Numbered from the stretch's first letter, positions 53,135 to 61,763 are shown. The stretch is DNA of 64,000 nt from Bruticola sp004554425 (GCA_958366945.1 CATXCY010000002.1:82338-146337), one strand, 5' to 3'. The notes: a model not told the origin generated them from the sequence alone. Translations and numbers: made by a program.

Positions 53135-53656
53135 ATGTTAAAAAAAATTAGTCTTTTGCTGGCTTTTCTAGCTGTTACTTGCTTACTTTCCGCTTGTAGC
53201 GGCAGTCAAGACACTGCAGCTATTAGCACCGAATATGAAACCTTTATGAAATTATGCCATAGTGGCAGCAGCGAAATTTGGCAACATCTCACCAAAGAGA
53301 GTCGCCGACAGATTGTCGATAGCTTTGTGCAATTCGAAATCCAACAACAGCATTCTAAAGAAAATCCGCAAGCTTTAGCTGCTCAAGCCGAACAAAAATT
53401 GAGTAGCGGTTCCGATCAGGCCGCTCAAGAAGGTTTAGCTAATTTTGGCAAAGATATAACCAACTTCTATTATGATTTGCAAATTGGCAAACATGGCACA
53501 GCTATCAAGGTTGAAGGCAATTTCGCCGAAGTTGTCAATGAAGACAAGATGAAATATATGGAATTTCACAAAGAAGACGGAGTCTGGAAAGTTGCCGCTG
53601 TAGAAAGTCGCTCTACGCGCTTTTCCAAACGCCATTTTGGCTCTAAAAAGAAATAA
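53135..53656 (+). CDS. Secreted NTF2-like lipoprotein, array copy 5
   Basis: This 173-residue protein has a textbook lipobox (CLLSAC). The mature domain includes YETFMKLCHSGS, the motif EIWQHLTKESRRQ, a Gln-rich helix and DGVWKVAAVES. The AW core residues are replaced by IW. Its C terminus is basic (KRHFGSKKK), unlike the other copies. A hairpin terminator follows at 53684-53723. Confidence 0.7.
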   Translation: MLKKISLLLAFLAVTCLLSACSGSQDTAAISTEYETFMKLCHSGSSEIWQHLTKESRRQIVDSFVQFEIQQQHSKENPQALAAQAEQKLSSGSDQAAQEGLANFGKDITNFYYDLQIGKHGTAIKVEGNFAEVVNEDKMKYMEFHKEDGVWKVAAVESRSTRFSKRHFGSKKK

Positions 53657-53683
53657 TATTTTACGACAAGACTGACTAATATA

Positions 53684-53723
53684 AGCGCCTTATTTTGGCC
53701 AATTTTAGGCGGTCTTTTTTTTT
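53684..53723 (+). terminator. Terminator after NTF2-like copy 5
   Basis: CGCCT (53686-53690) and AGGCG (53707-53711) close an AT-rich stem around GGCC, followed by a run of T residues starting at 53714. Confidence 0.65.
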
Positions 53724-53763
53724 GTAAAAGAGCTTTACCAACTATGGAGAGAAAATTTTATCT

Positions 53764-54816
53764 ATGAATAAAAAGATTAGCCTCAGTTTAAGCTTGGCCC
53801 TGGCTTTATGCTTAACTTCCGCTTGTGCGGTAAAAAATAACGATTCAGCTTCTTTCGAGCCGGTGGCCAAGCCAGCGACTGCTACAGCAATTTCTGCTAA
53901 TACCAATGAATATAACAATCAAACAGAAAAAGAAGCGGCTAAAGCCAATTTGCAAGCCTTTTTCCGCTGTGCCAAAGCTAAAGATCCTCGCGCTTGGTTT
54001 TATCTTACCGATGAAAGTCAAGTTGCAGTTAATAAATTCTTAGCTAGAGCTACCAGTTTAGCCGATAAAAAGATTGCCGCTCAGAAAAACAATCAAGAAT
54101 TGGCTGCTGAAATTGCTGTTGAAATGCAAGATCCAACTTCCAAAACTGCCACCAGTTTTTGGCAAGAAAAAGGCCAGGCTATAGCAGATGAATATGCTGC
54201 TTTTGATCCTGAACTAGCTGACCTTAGCATAGAAATTAAAGGCGACGCCGCCAAAATTACCAATAAAAAAAATCCGAACTTGCTTTTAACTATGTATAGG
54301 CAAAGAGGCTTTTGGAAAATGGCTGCCGATTTGCAATCTTCGAAAACTTCTTTCGATTTGCAAACTTCCGACTACGGAACCAAGTGCGCCTTATTTAACG
54401 CCAAAGCAGAAACTGAAGCTGTCAAGAAGTGCTTTAGTGAAGGTTTGCAATATGCTAAAAGTGGCAACGCTAAATTGTGGAACCTTTTAGACAACCAATG
54501 CAAAGAAGGCATCTATTCTTTCTTTATTGTCAATATGAATGATGGCGCCGAACTTGATGCTGCCAAAGTTCAAGAACTCAAAAGCCAAATAGCTCAAGCC
54601 TTTAATGAGCCTAATTCAGAATTAGCCCAAGAATTTTGCCAAGCTAGAGGGCAGGTCTTTGTTAAGAATTACGGACAAATAGAGCTTGATAAAGGGCAAA
54701 CCGATATAAACGTAATTGGTGATTATGCCGAACTTGTCGATAAAAAAAGCGGCCAAGTGCTTTTGAGCTTTTATAAGCAAGACAATGTATGGAAAATGGC
54801 TGTGCGCAAAATTTAG
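53764..54816 (+). CDS. Secreted NTF2-like lipoprotein with two domains, array copies 6 and 7
   Basis: This 350-residue protein has a lipobox-like leader (LTSAC). The first domain (about 55-195) has NLQAFFRCAKAKDPRAWFYL, LTDESQ, DPTSKTATSFW and GFWKMAADL. The second (about 215-350) repeats the pattern with GLQYAKSGNAKLWNLLDNQ, EPNSELAQEFC and DNVWKMAVRK. It is an internal duplication, or a fusion of two array genes. GGAGAG precedes the start. A strong terminator follows. The role is unknown. Confidence 0.72.
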   Translation: MNKKISLSLSLALALCLTSACAVKNNDSASFEPVAKPATATAISANTNEYNNQTEKEAAKANLQAFFRCAKAKDPRAWFYLTDESQVAVNKFLARATSLADKKIAAQKNNQELAAEIAVEMQDPTSKTATSFWQEKGQAIADEYAAFDPELADLSIEIKGDAAKITNKKNPNLLLTMYRQRGFWKMAADLQSSKTSFDLQTSDYGTKCALFNAKAETEAVKKCFSEGLQYAKSGNAKLWNLLDNQCKEGIYSFFIVNMNDGAELDAAKVQELKSQIAQAFNEPNSELAQEFCQARGQVFVKNYGQIELDKGQTDINVIGDYAELVDKKSGQVLLSFYKQDNVWKMAVRKI

Positions 54817-54831
54817 TTTTATTTTGCCAAC

Positions 54832-54876
54832 AAAAAGACGCGACTTGATGACAAAACTTCCAAGTCGCGTCTTTTG
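54832..54876. terminator. Terminator at the end of the NTF2-like array
   Basis: AAAGACGCGACTTG (54834-54847) pairs with CAAGTCGCGTCTTT (54861-54874), with A and T runs on both sides; it can serve both directions. Confidence 0.88.
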
Positions 54877-54909
54877 TCAACATTGATAGTGATTTTTTAT
54901 CGATTTCGC

Positions 54910-55278
54910 CTATAGCTGTCCGTCAGCGTAGTTTATATCGTCCGTCAACTGCCTAACATATTCTGCATAACCAATACCAAGTTGCCTGAAATCCGTTGAA
55001 AAGATTTGGCTATTGTATTCAGCTTCAGTAATTGTGGCAAGTTTTATATGCAAACATTCAACAAAAGCTTGGCTTTTTGTTTTTTTTGCTACGTCTTCAA
55101 AGACTTCTCCTAATCAAAAAAAATCCTCAGTAGAACATTTTGTTAAGAGAAAATTGACAGTATCTTGCATATTTTTGGACATAACAGATATTTCTTGGTT
55201 CCAACATTTTTGCAAACCAAATTCATCATTGATGTTTAATCGCAAACGTTTAGCTAGCATTGACCTTAGTTTATGCAT
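54910..55278 (-). CDS. Third gene of the DUF3990 module, interrupted by an in-frame TGA
   Basis: The frame starts at ATG 55278, one base after the stop of the previous gene, and runs to TAG at 54910, except for a TGA at codon 55 (55114-55116). The first 54 codons (to STEDFF) and the 67 codons after it (from LGEVFEDVAKKT) are in the same frame. The second part reads like a real protein (charged, helix-forming), so an indel in the adjacent A/T run is unlikely; a nonsense point change or recoding is. An upstream TTG at 55299 is another possible start. No family is certain; the first part resembles DUF3791-type small proteins weakly. Two readings: a pseudogene, or a full 122-codon frame with UGA read as an amino acid. 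Confidence 0.4.
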
Positions 55279-55279
55279 G

Positions 55280-55687
55280 TTAGCTTTTAATGTCGCCAAA
55301 GGAAAGTTGGTCTACTGTTTTACTAATCGGAGATGAGAGAACGTTATAAAGAGCATCTTCTAATTCCAAATTAAGCTTGTGTCTGTAATTTAGGTAATAT
55401 GATATTACAAAGGCTTTATAAACGTCTCCTAAAGTAACATACTCGAACTCTTTGCCCAAACCATAAAAATTGCCGTTGGGAATACTTAACTTACTAATGA
55501 CATCTTCCACAACTTCTTCAATAGCTAGGCAATGGTTTATATGGGCAAATTGTAACTGTTTGGTAAGTTCTTTTTTGGGAAAAAGCTTAATAACATCTGA
55601 AATATAGTTGTTAGTCTCTTGAGCTATATAGACGAGAAGACTACACACATAGTGGAGATCGCTTTCCATATTGAAAGTAAACTTCAT
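55280..55687 (-). CDS. DUF3791-like small protein of the DUF3990 module
   Basis: This 135-residue protein begins at ATG 55687 behind a perfect AAGGAGG that overlaps the end of the DUF3990 gene, so the two are translationally linked. The N-terminal half (about 8-70, with VCSLLVYIAQETN then INHCLAIEEVVEDVI) resembles DUF3791 proteins, small partners often found beside DUF3990. The C-terminal half (about 78-135, EFEYVTLGDVYKAFVISYY) is not part of that family. It has no signal or membrane segment. It may be the protective partner of the DUF3990 protein; that role is a guess from layout. Confidence 0.6.
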   Translation of the reverse strand: MKFTFNMESDLHYVCSLLVYIAQETNNYISDVIKLFPKKELTKQLQFAHINHCLAIEEVVEDVISKLSIPNGNFYGLGKEFEYVTLGDVYKAFVISYYLNYRHKLNLELEDALYNVLSSPISKTVDQLSFGDIKS

Positions 55688-55694
55688 AAACTAG

Positions 55695-56171
55695 CTAAAC
55701 CTCCTTATAATTGATAAACTTTAAGCATTTTAAAGCTTTTTCGTTGCAGAAACAAATCTGATGGGTGACTTTGTCTCTACTCTTTGCTAGTTCGAGAACT
55801 TCTTTTTTTGTCATAGCACCGCTTTTTAAATAGCCCAAATATCGCCAAAACTGATCATCTCCAACTGGCCCTTCTACAATATCGTAAGTATGTTGTACGC
55901 CATTACGACATTCGGCCATAAAATTAAGCCATTCGTAAGATTCAGTAGAAAATTTCAATATATTAAGGTTAGTATTGGGCGTATAGTCGTAAATATTTAC
56001 AATAGCTATGCAGTCTTCTGACCTGGCCGCTCTATTCATTGCCCATTCTTTGGCTTGAGAGTAAAGCTCAGTGCAATAGAAGCCCCATGAAAAATCTTTT
56101 CTACCATAATTAGTATTTGCGTGTGGAACTGGAACTTCTATTACCGCATTAGAACCATGATATAACTTCAT
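55695..56171 (-). CDS. DUF3990 protein, probable ADP-ribosyltransferase-fold enzyme
   Basis: This 158-residue protein begins with MKLYHGSN and continues DFSWGFYCTELYSQAKEWA, the start of the DUF3990 family, which adopts the ADP-ribosyltransferase fold. Further matches are EWLNFMAECR, GPVGDD, and a C-terminal KALKCLKFI. ADP-ribosyltransferases use NAD+ to modify proteins or nucleic acids, and several small families act as toxins. I chose ATG 56171 after AAAAGG; the longer frame would run into the amrS gene. It heads a three-gene module with almost no spacing. The target is unknown. Confidence 0.78.
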   Translation of the reverse strand: MKLYHGSNAVIEVPVPHANTNYGRKDFSWGFYCTELYSQAKEWAMNRAARSEDCIAIVNIYDYTPNTNLNILKFSTESYEWLNFMAECRNGVQHTYDIVEGPVGDDQFWRYLGYLKSGAMTKKEVLELAKSRDKVTHQICFCNEKALKCLKFINYKEV

Positions 56172-56187
56172 AATTATATATACCTTT

Positions 56188-57243
56188 TTATGCAAATACT
56201 CCCGGTAAGGGTGTGGCGCAAGCTTGGCAGCAGCCTTTGGCGGCGTCGAAGTCTTTGTATTCAATTAAATTGAGCAAGCGCTCAATAAGCAAGCGGCCGC
56301 ATTTTGTGCAATAGGTAGACTGGCTGGCCGGATCGGCTATGTTGCCTGTGTAGACGTAGTGTAAGCCGACTTCTAAAGCTATCTTTCTGGCTTTAAATAA
56401 TGTTTCCGGTGGAGTATTTTCTCTGTCACGCATAAGGTGAGCTGGATGGAAAGCGCTCAAGTGGAGCGGTACGTCTGGGCCCAACTCTTGATAGATCAAT
56501 TGGCTTAAATCTTTTATTTCTTGCTCTGAATCATTTAAGCCAGGAATAATTAAAGTAGTTAGCTCCAGCCAACATTTAGTATGCTCTTTAACATAAATTA
56601 TGGTATCTAGAATTGGCTTAATGTCGGCTTGGCAATAGTCTTTGTAGAATTTGGGATTGAAAGCTTTTAAGTCGATATTGGCTGCGTCCATGTGAGAGAA
56701 AAACTCGATGCGCGGCTTGGGATTGATATAGCCGGCTGTCACCGCAATGGTGCGTAAACCCAAAGAATGGCACACTTTGGCACTTTCAATAGCATAATCA
56801 GCCCAAATAATCGGATCGTTATAAGTGAAAGCTACGCTATCACTTTGATAATTCAAAGCGATAAGGCCTACTTTTTGTGGAGGCATAGGCAAGCCTAATT
56901 CTTTGTCGCGGCAATCTTTAGTAATATGTGAATTTTGGCAAAACTTGCAGCCCATATTGCATCCCAAAGTACCAAAAGAGAGCACTCGGCTTTGGGGCAT
57001 AAAGTGATAGAGAGGCTTCTTTTCTATAGGATCGATAGCGGCGCCGGTAGTTAGGCCGAAGGAAGTATTGACGATATGGTCACCGTTATTTTGGCGAATA
57101 TAGCAAAAACCGTGTTGATTGGCAGCCAATTGGCATTCACGCGGACAGAGTGTACATTGCAAACGGCCGTCAGCTAAGTGCTTTTCCCAACAGTTGGGGG
57201 TATATCCGGAATTTCGCGTACGTGAATTGTCTCGATCCAACAA
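56188..57243 (-). CDS. amrS: AmmeMemoRadiSam-system radical SAM enzyme
   Basis: This protein of 351 residues is a radical SAM enzyme of the AmrS family: C-x3-C-x2-C in LGCNMGCKFCQNSHI, an upstream CTLCPRECQL cluster motif typical of this family, and a C-terminal CTKCGR with CCQAC. Family members usually occur beside AMMECR1- and Memo-like genes, neither of which is seen here. The exact reaction is not established. I prefer TTG 57243 (GGGAGG eight bases upstream) over TTG 57318, which would add residues before the conserved region. It ends 16 bp before the DUF3990 gene. Confidence 0.87.
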   Translation of the reverse strand: MLDRDNSRTRNSGYTPNCWEKHLADGRLQCTLCPRECQLAANQHGFCYIRQNNGDHIVNTSFGLTTGAAIDPIEKKPLYHFMPQSRVLSFGTLGCNMGCKFCQNSHITKDCRDKELGLPMPPQKVGLIALNYQSDSVAFTYNDPIIWADYAIESAKVCHSLGLRTIAVTAGYINPKPRIEFFSHMDAANIDLKAFNPKFYKDYCQADIKPILDTIIYVKEHTKCWLELTTLIIPGLNDSEQEIKDLSQLIYQELGPDVPLHLSAFHPAHLMRDRENTPPETLFKARKIALEVGLHYVYTGNIADPASQSTYCTKCGRLLIERLLNLIEYKDFDAAKGCCQACATPLPGVFA

Positions 57244-57318
57244 GTTTAAAGCCTCCCAAGTAAAATTAAAGGCTGCCCAATCTTTATGAAAAATTAGACA
57301 GCCTCCATATTTTGTCAA

Positions 57319-57370
57319 AACTTATCAAGCTGCAGTTGAGTTTATAACCTCAAACTGAGCTTGATAAATA
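57319..57370 (-). terminator. Terminator of the ssnA-ygfK operon
   Basis: TTATCAAGCTGCAG (57322-57335) with AGTTGAG pairs with CTCAAACTG and AGCTTGATAA (to 57367). On the minus strand a short T run follows, just past the ygfK stop codon. Confidence 0.7.
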
Positions 57371-57385
57371 TTTTATATCAACTGA

Positions 57386-60382
57386 TTAGAAGAGCCAGAG
57401 ATATTTCTCTTCCAAAGTCTTTAAGAGCTTCTCGAAGTCTTTGCAAACTTCGTCTTGGCCCAAAACGATATGTCTTTCGCTGCCGGGCTCGGCTAAACGA
57501 ATTTCATAAACGTTCTTTTCTACACGGAAGAAACCGGGCAAGTCGCTCTCTTGGAACTCTTTAAGAGTAGCAAAGAGGTTGATCTTTTCGCGGAACGGAT
57601 CACTGTTGTAGGGGCAGAAGGTCGTGCAATTGCCGCAGTAGTTGCACATTTGATCGATATGGAGGATGACGGGCATCTTTTCGCCTTCGATCTCAATGGG
57701 CACATAAGCGCGGTTGGGGCAAGCCTGGACGCAATTGGTGCACACGGTATTGCAAGACAAGCAACGCTGATTTTCCTGGGAAGCTTGAACATAAGGAATC
57801 ATTAAGCCGTGTTTGGCATAAATCTCTTTAACGCGAATTTCGCTAGCCTGAGGAATAGCGTAAGTGTAAGCGCCGACAATAGCTTGAGCGGCTTTGGTAG
57901 CGTCGGCAATACCTTCAACTACGGTGGCGGGGCCCTTCTTGGCGTCGCCGATTACGTAAACGTCAGCGTCGGAAACGGCGCTCAAGTCTTCGTGTAAAGC
58001 TACAGCTCCACGCTCGTTGAGTTCTAAGCCCTGAGCCTGGAAGAATTCGCCTTCAACTTTCTCACCGACAGCCGCAATTAAAGCGCTGCAAGGCAAAGCT
58101 ACTTCTTCTTCAGTTTCGACGGGGGCGCGGCGGCCAGATTCGTCAGCTTTGCCTAAGACGACTTTGCGGCAAATGAGCTTGCCATCTTCCAAAGACTTGG
58201 GAGCTAACAACTCGGCAAATTCTACGCCATCTTCCAAAGCCAAAGCCAACTCTTCTTCGTCGGCGGGCATGTAGCGGCGGGTACGACGATAGACCAACTT
58301 GACGTTCTTAACGCCGTCGATTCTTTTGGCAGCGCGGGCTGCATCCATAGCGGTGTTGCCGCCGCCGACGACGATCAAATCTTCGCCTAAGCCTTCTACT
58401 TCGCCAGCTTTGGCTTGACGCAAGAAGTCAATTACGTTAATAGCTTCGCCTTTAGCTAAGCGGAGCTGTCCGGGCTTGTAAGCACCGACGGCGTAAATCA
58501 CTTTGTTAAAGCCAGCTTTTTTGAGCTCGGCCAAAGCGGGGGCGGCGCTATTAAGCTTAATTTCGCAACCCATAGCTTCTAAAAGTTCGGCGTCGCGCTT
58601 AATGGCGCAATCGGAAATACGGAATTGAGGAATGACCCAAGAGACGATACCGCCGAGCTTGGCGCTCTTCTCGAAAATGGTTACGCGACAATTCTGGCGA
58701 GCTAGCAAGAAAGCTGCAGCCATACCGGCAGGGCCGCCACCGACGATAGCTACTTTGGTAGCGTCGGCAGCTAAGACGCGCTTAGTAGTTTCGGCCTTAA
58801 TTTCGGCTAAAAGCTCTTCGAAGCCACCGCGAGCGGCTTGCAATTTGGCTTGGCGAATATGTACGGCATCTTCATAGAAATTGCGAGTGCACTTAGTTTG
58901 GCAATTGTGAGGGCAAATAGTGCCGGTAATGAAAGGCAGAGGATTCTTGGCGGTGATTAAGCGCAAAGCTTCCAAGTGGCGGCCTTGACCAACTAAGCTA
59001 ATATATTCGGGAATGTCCTGGTGGATGGGGCAACCGTGGCTGCAAGGGGAGATGAAGCAACGGAAGCGAGGCACTTTTTCTTCAATTTTGCGAGAAGGCA
59101 AAGGCTTAATGGCTTTGAGATTGCGAGCATTGGTGCGAGCATCTTCAGCCATGGTGCTGATAAGGCCAACTTTGACGCTGTCAAAAGGCTTGTAGTCTTC
59201 TTTGACGAGCTCTTCAGCAATCTGAGTGCAGCGCTGGTAACCGCCGGGCTTAAGCAAGGTGGTAGCCAAAGTGATGGGCCAAATGTTTGCTTTGAATAAA
59301 GAAACAATATTCAAAGCGTCGGCACCGCCGGAGTAAGAAATGCGCATATTGCCGTCAAAGGTTTGGCTAATGCGTTTGGCCAGCTCCATAGTTAAAGGAT
59401 AGAGGGAACGACCGCTCATGTACATTTCGTTGCCGGGCAACTCTTTGTGAGCAATATCTACAGGGAATGTGTTGGTGAGCTTCAAGCCAAAGCTGACGCC
59501 ATTTTCACCAGACAACTTGAGCAAGCGAGTGAACATAGGCACAGCGTCGCTCCACTGTAAGTCGGCTTTGAAGTGGTGATCGTCAAATTCTATATAGTCG
59601 AAGCCCATTGTATCCAAAGTGCGGCGAGCAAATTCGTAACCCAGCAAAGTAGGATTGCACTTTACGAAAGTGTTGAGCTTTTTGGTCTCGATAAGGTAAG
59701 AAGCAATGCGCTCAATCTCTTGAGGCGGGCAGCCGTGCAAAGTGGAAAGAGTAATAGAGCGGCAAATGTGAGGATTGATTTTTTCGACATATTCGGCGCT
59801 GACATTGGGCAAACGATCTAAATTATCTAAAGCCCACTGGCGGCATTCTTGCCAAACTTCAGTTTTAGAAGCGTCTTTCAAACCTTCAATGAAGTTGTCA
59901 ATCTTGGGAGAGCAAATGCCTTTGAAGTCGTAGCCTACGCTCATGTTAAAGACGAAGCCGTTAGGATCGCCCCAGCCGAATTGAGCGCTTAAAAGTTTCA
60001 AAGCCCACCAAGCTTTTACATATTCGCCGAAAGCCTCTTGAACGCGAAGTTCGGTAGACCACTCGACGTTGTAGCATTCGTCGTTGGCGGCAATACAAGG
60101 CTTGGCAACGGGCAAATCTTCGCCGTCCAAAGTTTGCACAGTTTTAAGCTCGAAGAAGCGGCTGCCAGCGAAGTAAGCGGCAATAATATTTTGGCTCAGC
60201 TGAGTGTGGGGGCCGGCAGCAGGGCCAAAGGGAGTCTCTAAAGACTCGCCAAAAATTTCCAGCTTTTTGGCAGCGGGCTTAAAGGGGTGGTTGATGGAGA
60301 AGACGGTGCCCTTTTGTGCATACTCGTTGAGGATGCGGTTCATTAAGGGGCCAAAGGCGAACGGCGTCATTCTGTCGGACAT
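57386..60382 (-). CDS. ygfK: YgfK-type iron-sulfur/FAD oxidoreductase of purine degradation
   Basis: This 998-residue protein has three parts: a dihydroorotate-dehydrogenase-like N-terminal domain (about 1-430, FGPAAGPHTQLSQN), a middle GltD-like iron-sulfur/FAD part (about 440-860, CPIHQDIPEYI, VAIVGGGPAGMAAAFLLAR, VVGGGNTAMDAAR) and a C-terminal ferredoxin-type part (CLSCNTVCTNCVQACPNRA, CNYCGNCTTFCPYN). YgfK is linked to anaerobic purine breakdown; it was earlier annotated as a putative selenate reductase subunit. AAGGAG precedes the ATG by nine bases. It is 52 bp downstream of ssnA in one operon. Codons are C- and G-ending, unlike its neighbours. Confidence 0.93.
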   Translation of the reverse strand: MSDRMTPFAFGPLMNRILNEYAQKGTVFSINHPFKPAAKKLEIFGESLETPFGPAAGPHTQLSQNIIAAYFAGSRFFELKTVQTLDGEDLPVAKPCIAANDECYNVEWSTELRVQEAFGEYVKAWWALKLLSAQFGWGDPNGFVFNMSVGYDFKGICSPKIDNFIEGLKDASKTEVWQECRQWALDNLDRLPNVSAEYVEKINPHICRSITLSTLHGCPPQEIERIASYLIETKKLNTFVKCNPTLLGYEFARRTLDTMGFDYIEFDDHHFKADLQWSDAVPMFTRLLKLSGENGVSFGLKLTNTFPVDIAHKELPGNEMYMSGRSLYPLTMELAKRISQTFDGNMRISYSGGADALNIVSLFKANIWPITLATTLLKPGGYQRCTQIAEELVKEDYKPFDSVKVGLISTMAEDARTNARNLKAIKPLPSRKIEEKVPRFRCFISPCSHGCPIHQDIPEYISLVGQGRHLEALRLITAKNPLPFITGTICPHNCQTKCTRNFYEDAVHIRQAKLQAARGGFEELLAEIKAETTKRVLAADATKVAIVGGGPAGMAAAFLLARQNCRVTIFEKSAKLGGIVSWVIPQFRISDCAIKRDAELLEAMGCEIKLNSAAPALAELKKAGFNKVIYAVGAYKPGQLRLAKGEAINVIDFLRQAKAGEVEGLGEDLIVVGGGNTAMDAARAAKRIDGVKNVKLVYRRTRRYMPADEEELALALEDGVEFAELLAPKSLEDGKLICRKVVLGKADESGRRAPVETEEEVALPCSALIAAVGEKVEGEFFQAQGLELNERGAVALHEDLSAVSDADVYVIGDAKKGPATVVEGIADATKAAQAIVGAYTYAIPQASEIRVKEIYAKHGLMIPYVQASQENQRCLSCNTVCTNCVQACPNRAYVPIEIEGEKMPVILHIDQMCNYCGNCTTFCPYNSDPFREKINLFATLKEFQESDLPGFFRVEKNVYEIRLAEPGSERHIVLGQDEVCKDFEKLLKTLEEKYLWLF

Positions 60383-60434
60383 GTAAGAAAACTCCTTAAA
60401 TATTGGTAGGTAGTAGGTAAAAACTTAGGTAAAA

Positions 60435-61763
60435 TTAGGCGTTGACGGCTTCCCAAAGCTTGGCGGCGCTGGCGCGGCACTGCTTCATCAAGTCGGCTTC
60501 ATCGGCTACCAAGATCTTGCGGTCGGCCATGAGCACCTTACCATTACAAATGGTGTGAGTGACGGAGCGTCCGTTCATACCAAAGAGGATGTGGCCATTG
60601 CAATTGGAGCCATTCATGGGGGTGAGAGGATCGTAGTCAGTGACGATTACGTCAGCATAGGCTCCCTCTTTGAGCACGCCCAAAGGTTTGCGGAAGAAGC
60701 GGGCCGCAATCTTGGCGTTATTTTCAAAGAGCATAGCGGGAATTTCGCCCCAAGCTACGGTAGGATCGCCAAGGTGGTGCTTGTGGATAATATTGCCCAC
60801 TTTGTAGCTTTCCAACATATCGTTGGTATAGCCATCGGTACCCAAACCTAAGGTGAGTCCTTCTTTGAAGAGCTGGATAACTGGGCCGCAACCTACAGCG
60901 TTACCCATATTTGATTCGGGGTTGTGGACGACCATAGTGTTGGTCTCTTTAAGTAAGTGCATTTCGGCGGGGCTGACGTGGACGCAGTGAATAGCTAAAG
61001 TCTTTTCGCCTAAAATGTTTTGCTCATAGAGGCGCTCGACGATACGTTTGCCATATTTGTGCAAAGAATCGGAAACGTCGGAAGGACCTTCGGCTACGTG
61101 AATGTGGTAACCAGCTTCGCGTCCTTTGTGATCGGCGCAGAAAGCTAAGGTCTTATCGCTCAAAGTGAAAGCGGCGTGTAAGCCCATCATGGCGTGGATC
61201 ATGTCGGAGTCATCTTTGGCGGCTTCGTTGATCATGCGCTCATTTTCGAAAACGGATTCTTCCATTTTCTGCTGACCATCGCGGTCGGATACTTCGTAAC
61301 ATACGCAAGCACGTACGCCTAATTCTTTGGCGGGTTTGACGATCTGATCGAGGCTGTAAGGAATGTCGCCGTAGCTGGCATGGTGATCAAAAATAGTGGT
61401 GACGCCGTTTTTAATGCAATCGGTGAAGACTGCGTAAGCGGAAAGAAGATCGTTCTCCAAGGTAAGCTTGCGGTCGATTCTCCACCACATTCCCTCGAGA
61501 ATATCGTTGAAATTCTTAGGATTGTAATTAGTAAGAGAAAGGCCACGGGCAAAAGCGCTGTAAATGTGATTGTGAGCGTTGATAAGGCCGGGCATAATAA
61601 CGCCGCCTTTGGCATCAATAAATTGAGCGTCGCTATATTTAGCCTTGAGAGCTGCGAAATCGCCCACTTCTTTAATGATATTTCCTTCGATGGCTACAGC
61701 ACCATTCTCGTAGAAACCGTTGTTATCACGGGTGATAAGTCTTCCGTTACCAACTAAAAGCAT
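60435..61763 (-). CDS. ssnA: SsnA-type amidohydrolase of purine degradation
   Basis: This 442-residue protein belongs to the amidohydrolase superfamily. Metal-binding motifs are visible: MPGLINAHNHIYSAFARG, FDHHASYGD, HIHVAEGPSD, HCVHVS and GLGTDGYTND. SsnA is associated with YgfK, YgeW and YgeX in anaerobic purine-degradation gene sets and probably opens a ring or deaminates an intermediate. The ATG follows GGAGAGGA. It is the first gene of an operon with ygfK and uses C/G-ending codons. A short dyad lies just upstream (61784-61798). Confidence 0.9.
   Translation of the reverse strand: MLLVGNGRLITRDNNGFYENGAVAIEGNIIKEVGDFAALKAKYSDAQFIDAKGGVIMPGLINAHNHIYSAFARGLSLTNYNPKNFNDILEGMWWRIDRKLTLENDLLSAYAVFTDCIKNGVTTIFDHHASYGDIPYSLDQIVKPAKELGVRACVCYEVSDRDGQQKMEESVFENERMINEAAKDDSDMIHAMMGLHAAFTLSDKTLAFCADHKGREAGYHIHVAEGPSDVSDSLHKYGKRIVERLYEQNILGEKTLAIHCVHVSPAEMHLLKETNTMVVHNPESNMGNAVGCGPVIQLFKEGLTLGLGTDGYTNDMLESYKVGNIIHKHHLGDPTVAWGEIPAMLFENNAKIAARFFRKPLGVLKEGAYADVIVTDYDPLTPMNGSNCNGHILFGMNGRSVTHTICNGKVLMADRKILVADEADLMKQCRASAAKLWEAVNA

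Noticed and set aside
55013..55336. Plus-strand protein of 107 residues
   Set aside because: It overlaps the minus-strand frame of the DUF3990 module, has low-complexity Ser/Phe/Lys composition and no clear ribosome site.
57386..60382. Glutamate synthase small subunit or dihydropyrimidine dehydrogenase
   Set aside because: Both domains occur, but the order of the N-terminal dehydrogenase-like part, GltD-like middle and ferredoxin-type end at 998 residues fits YgfK.
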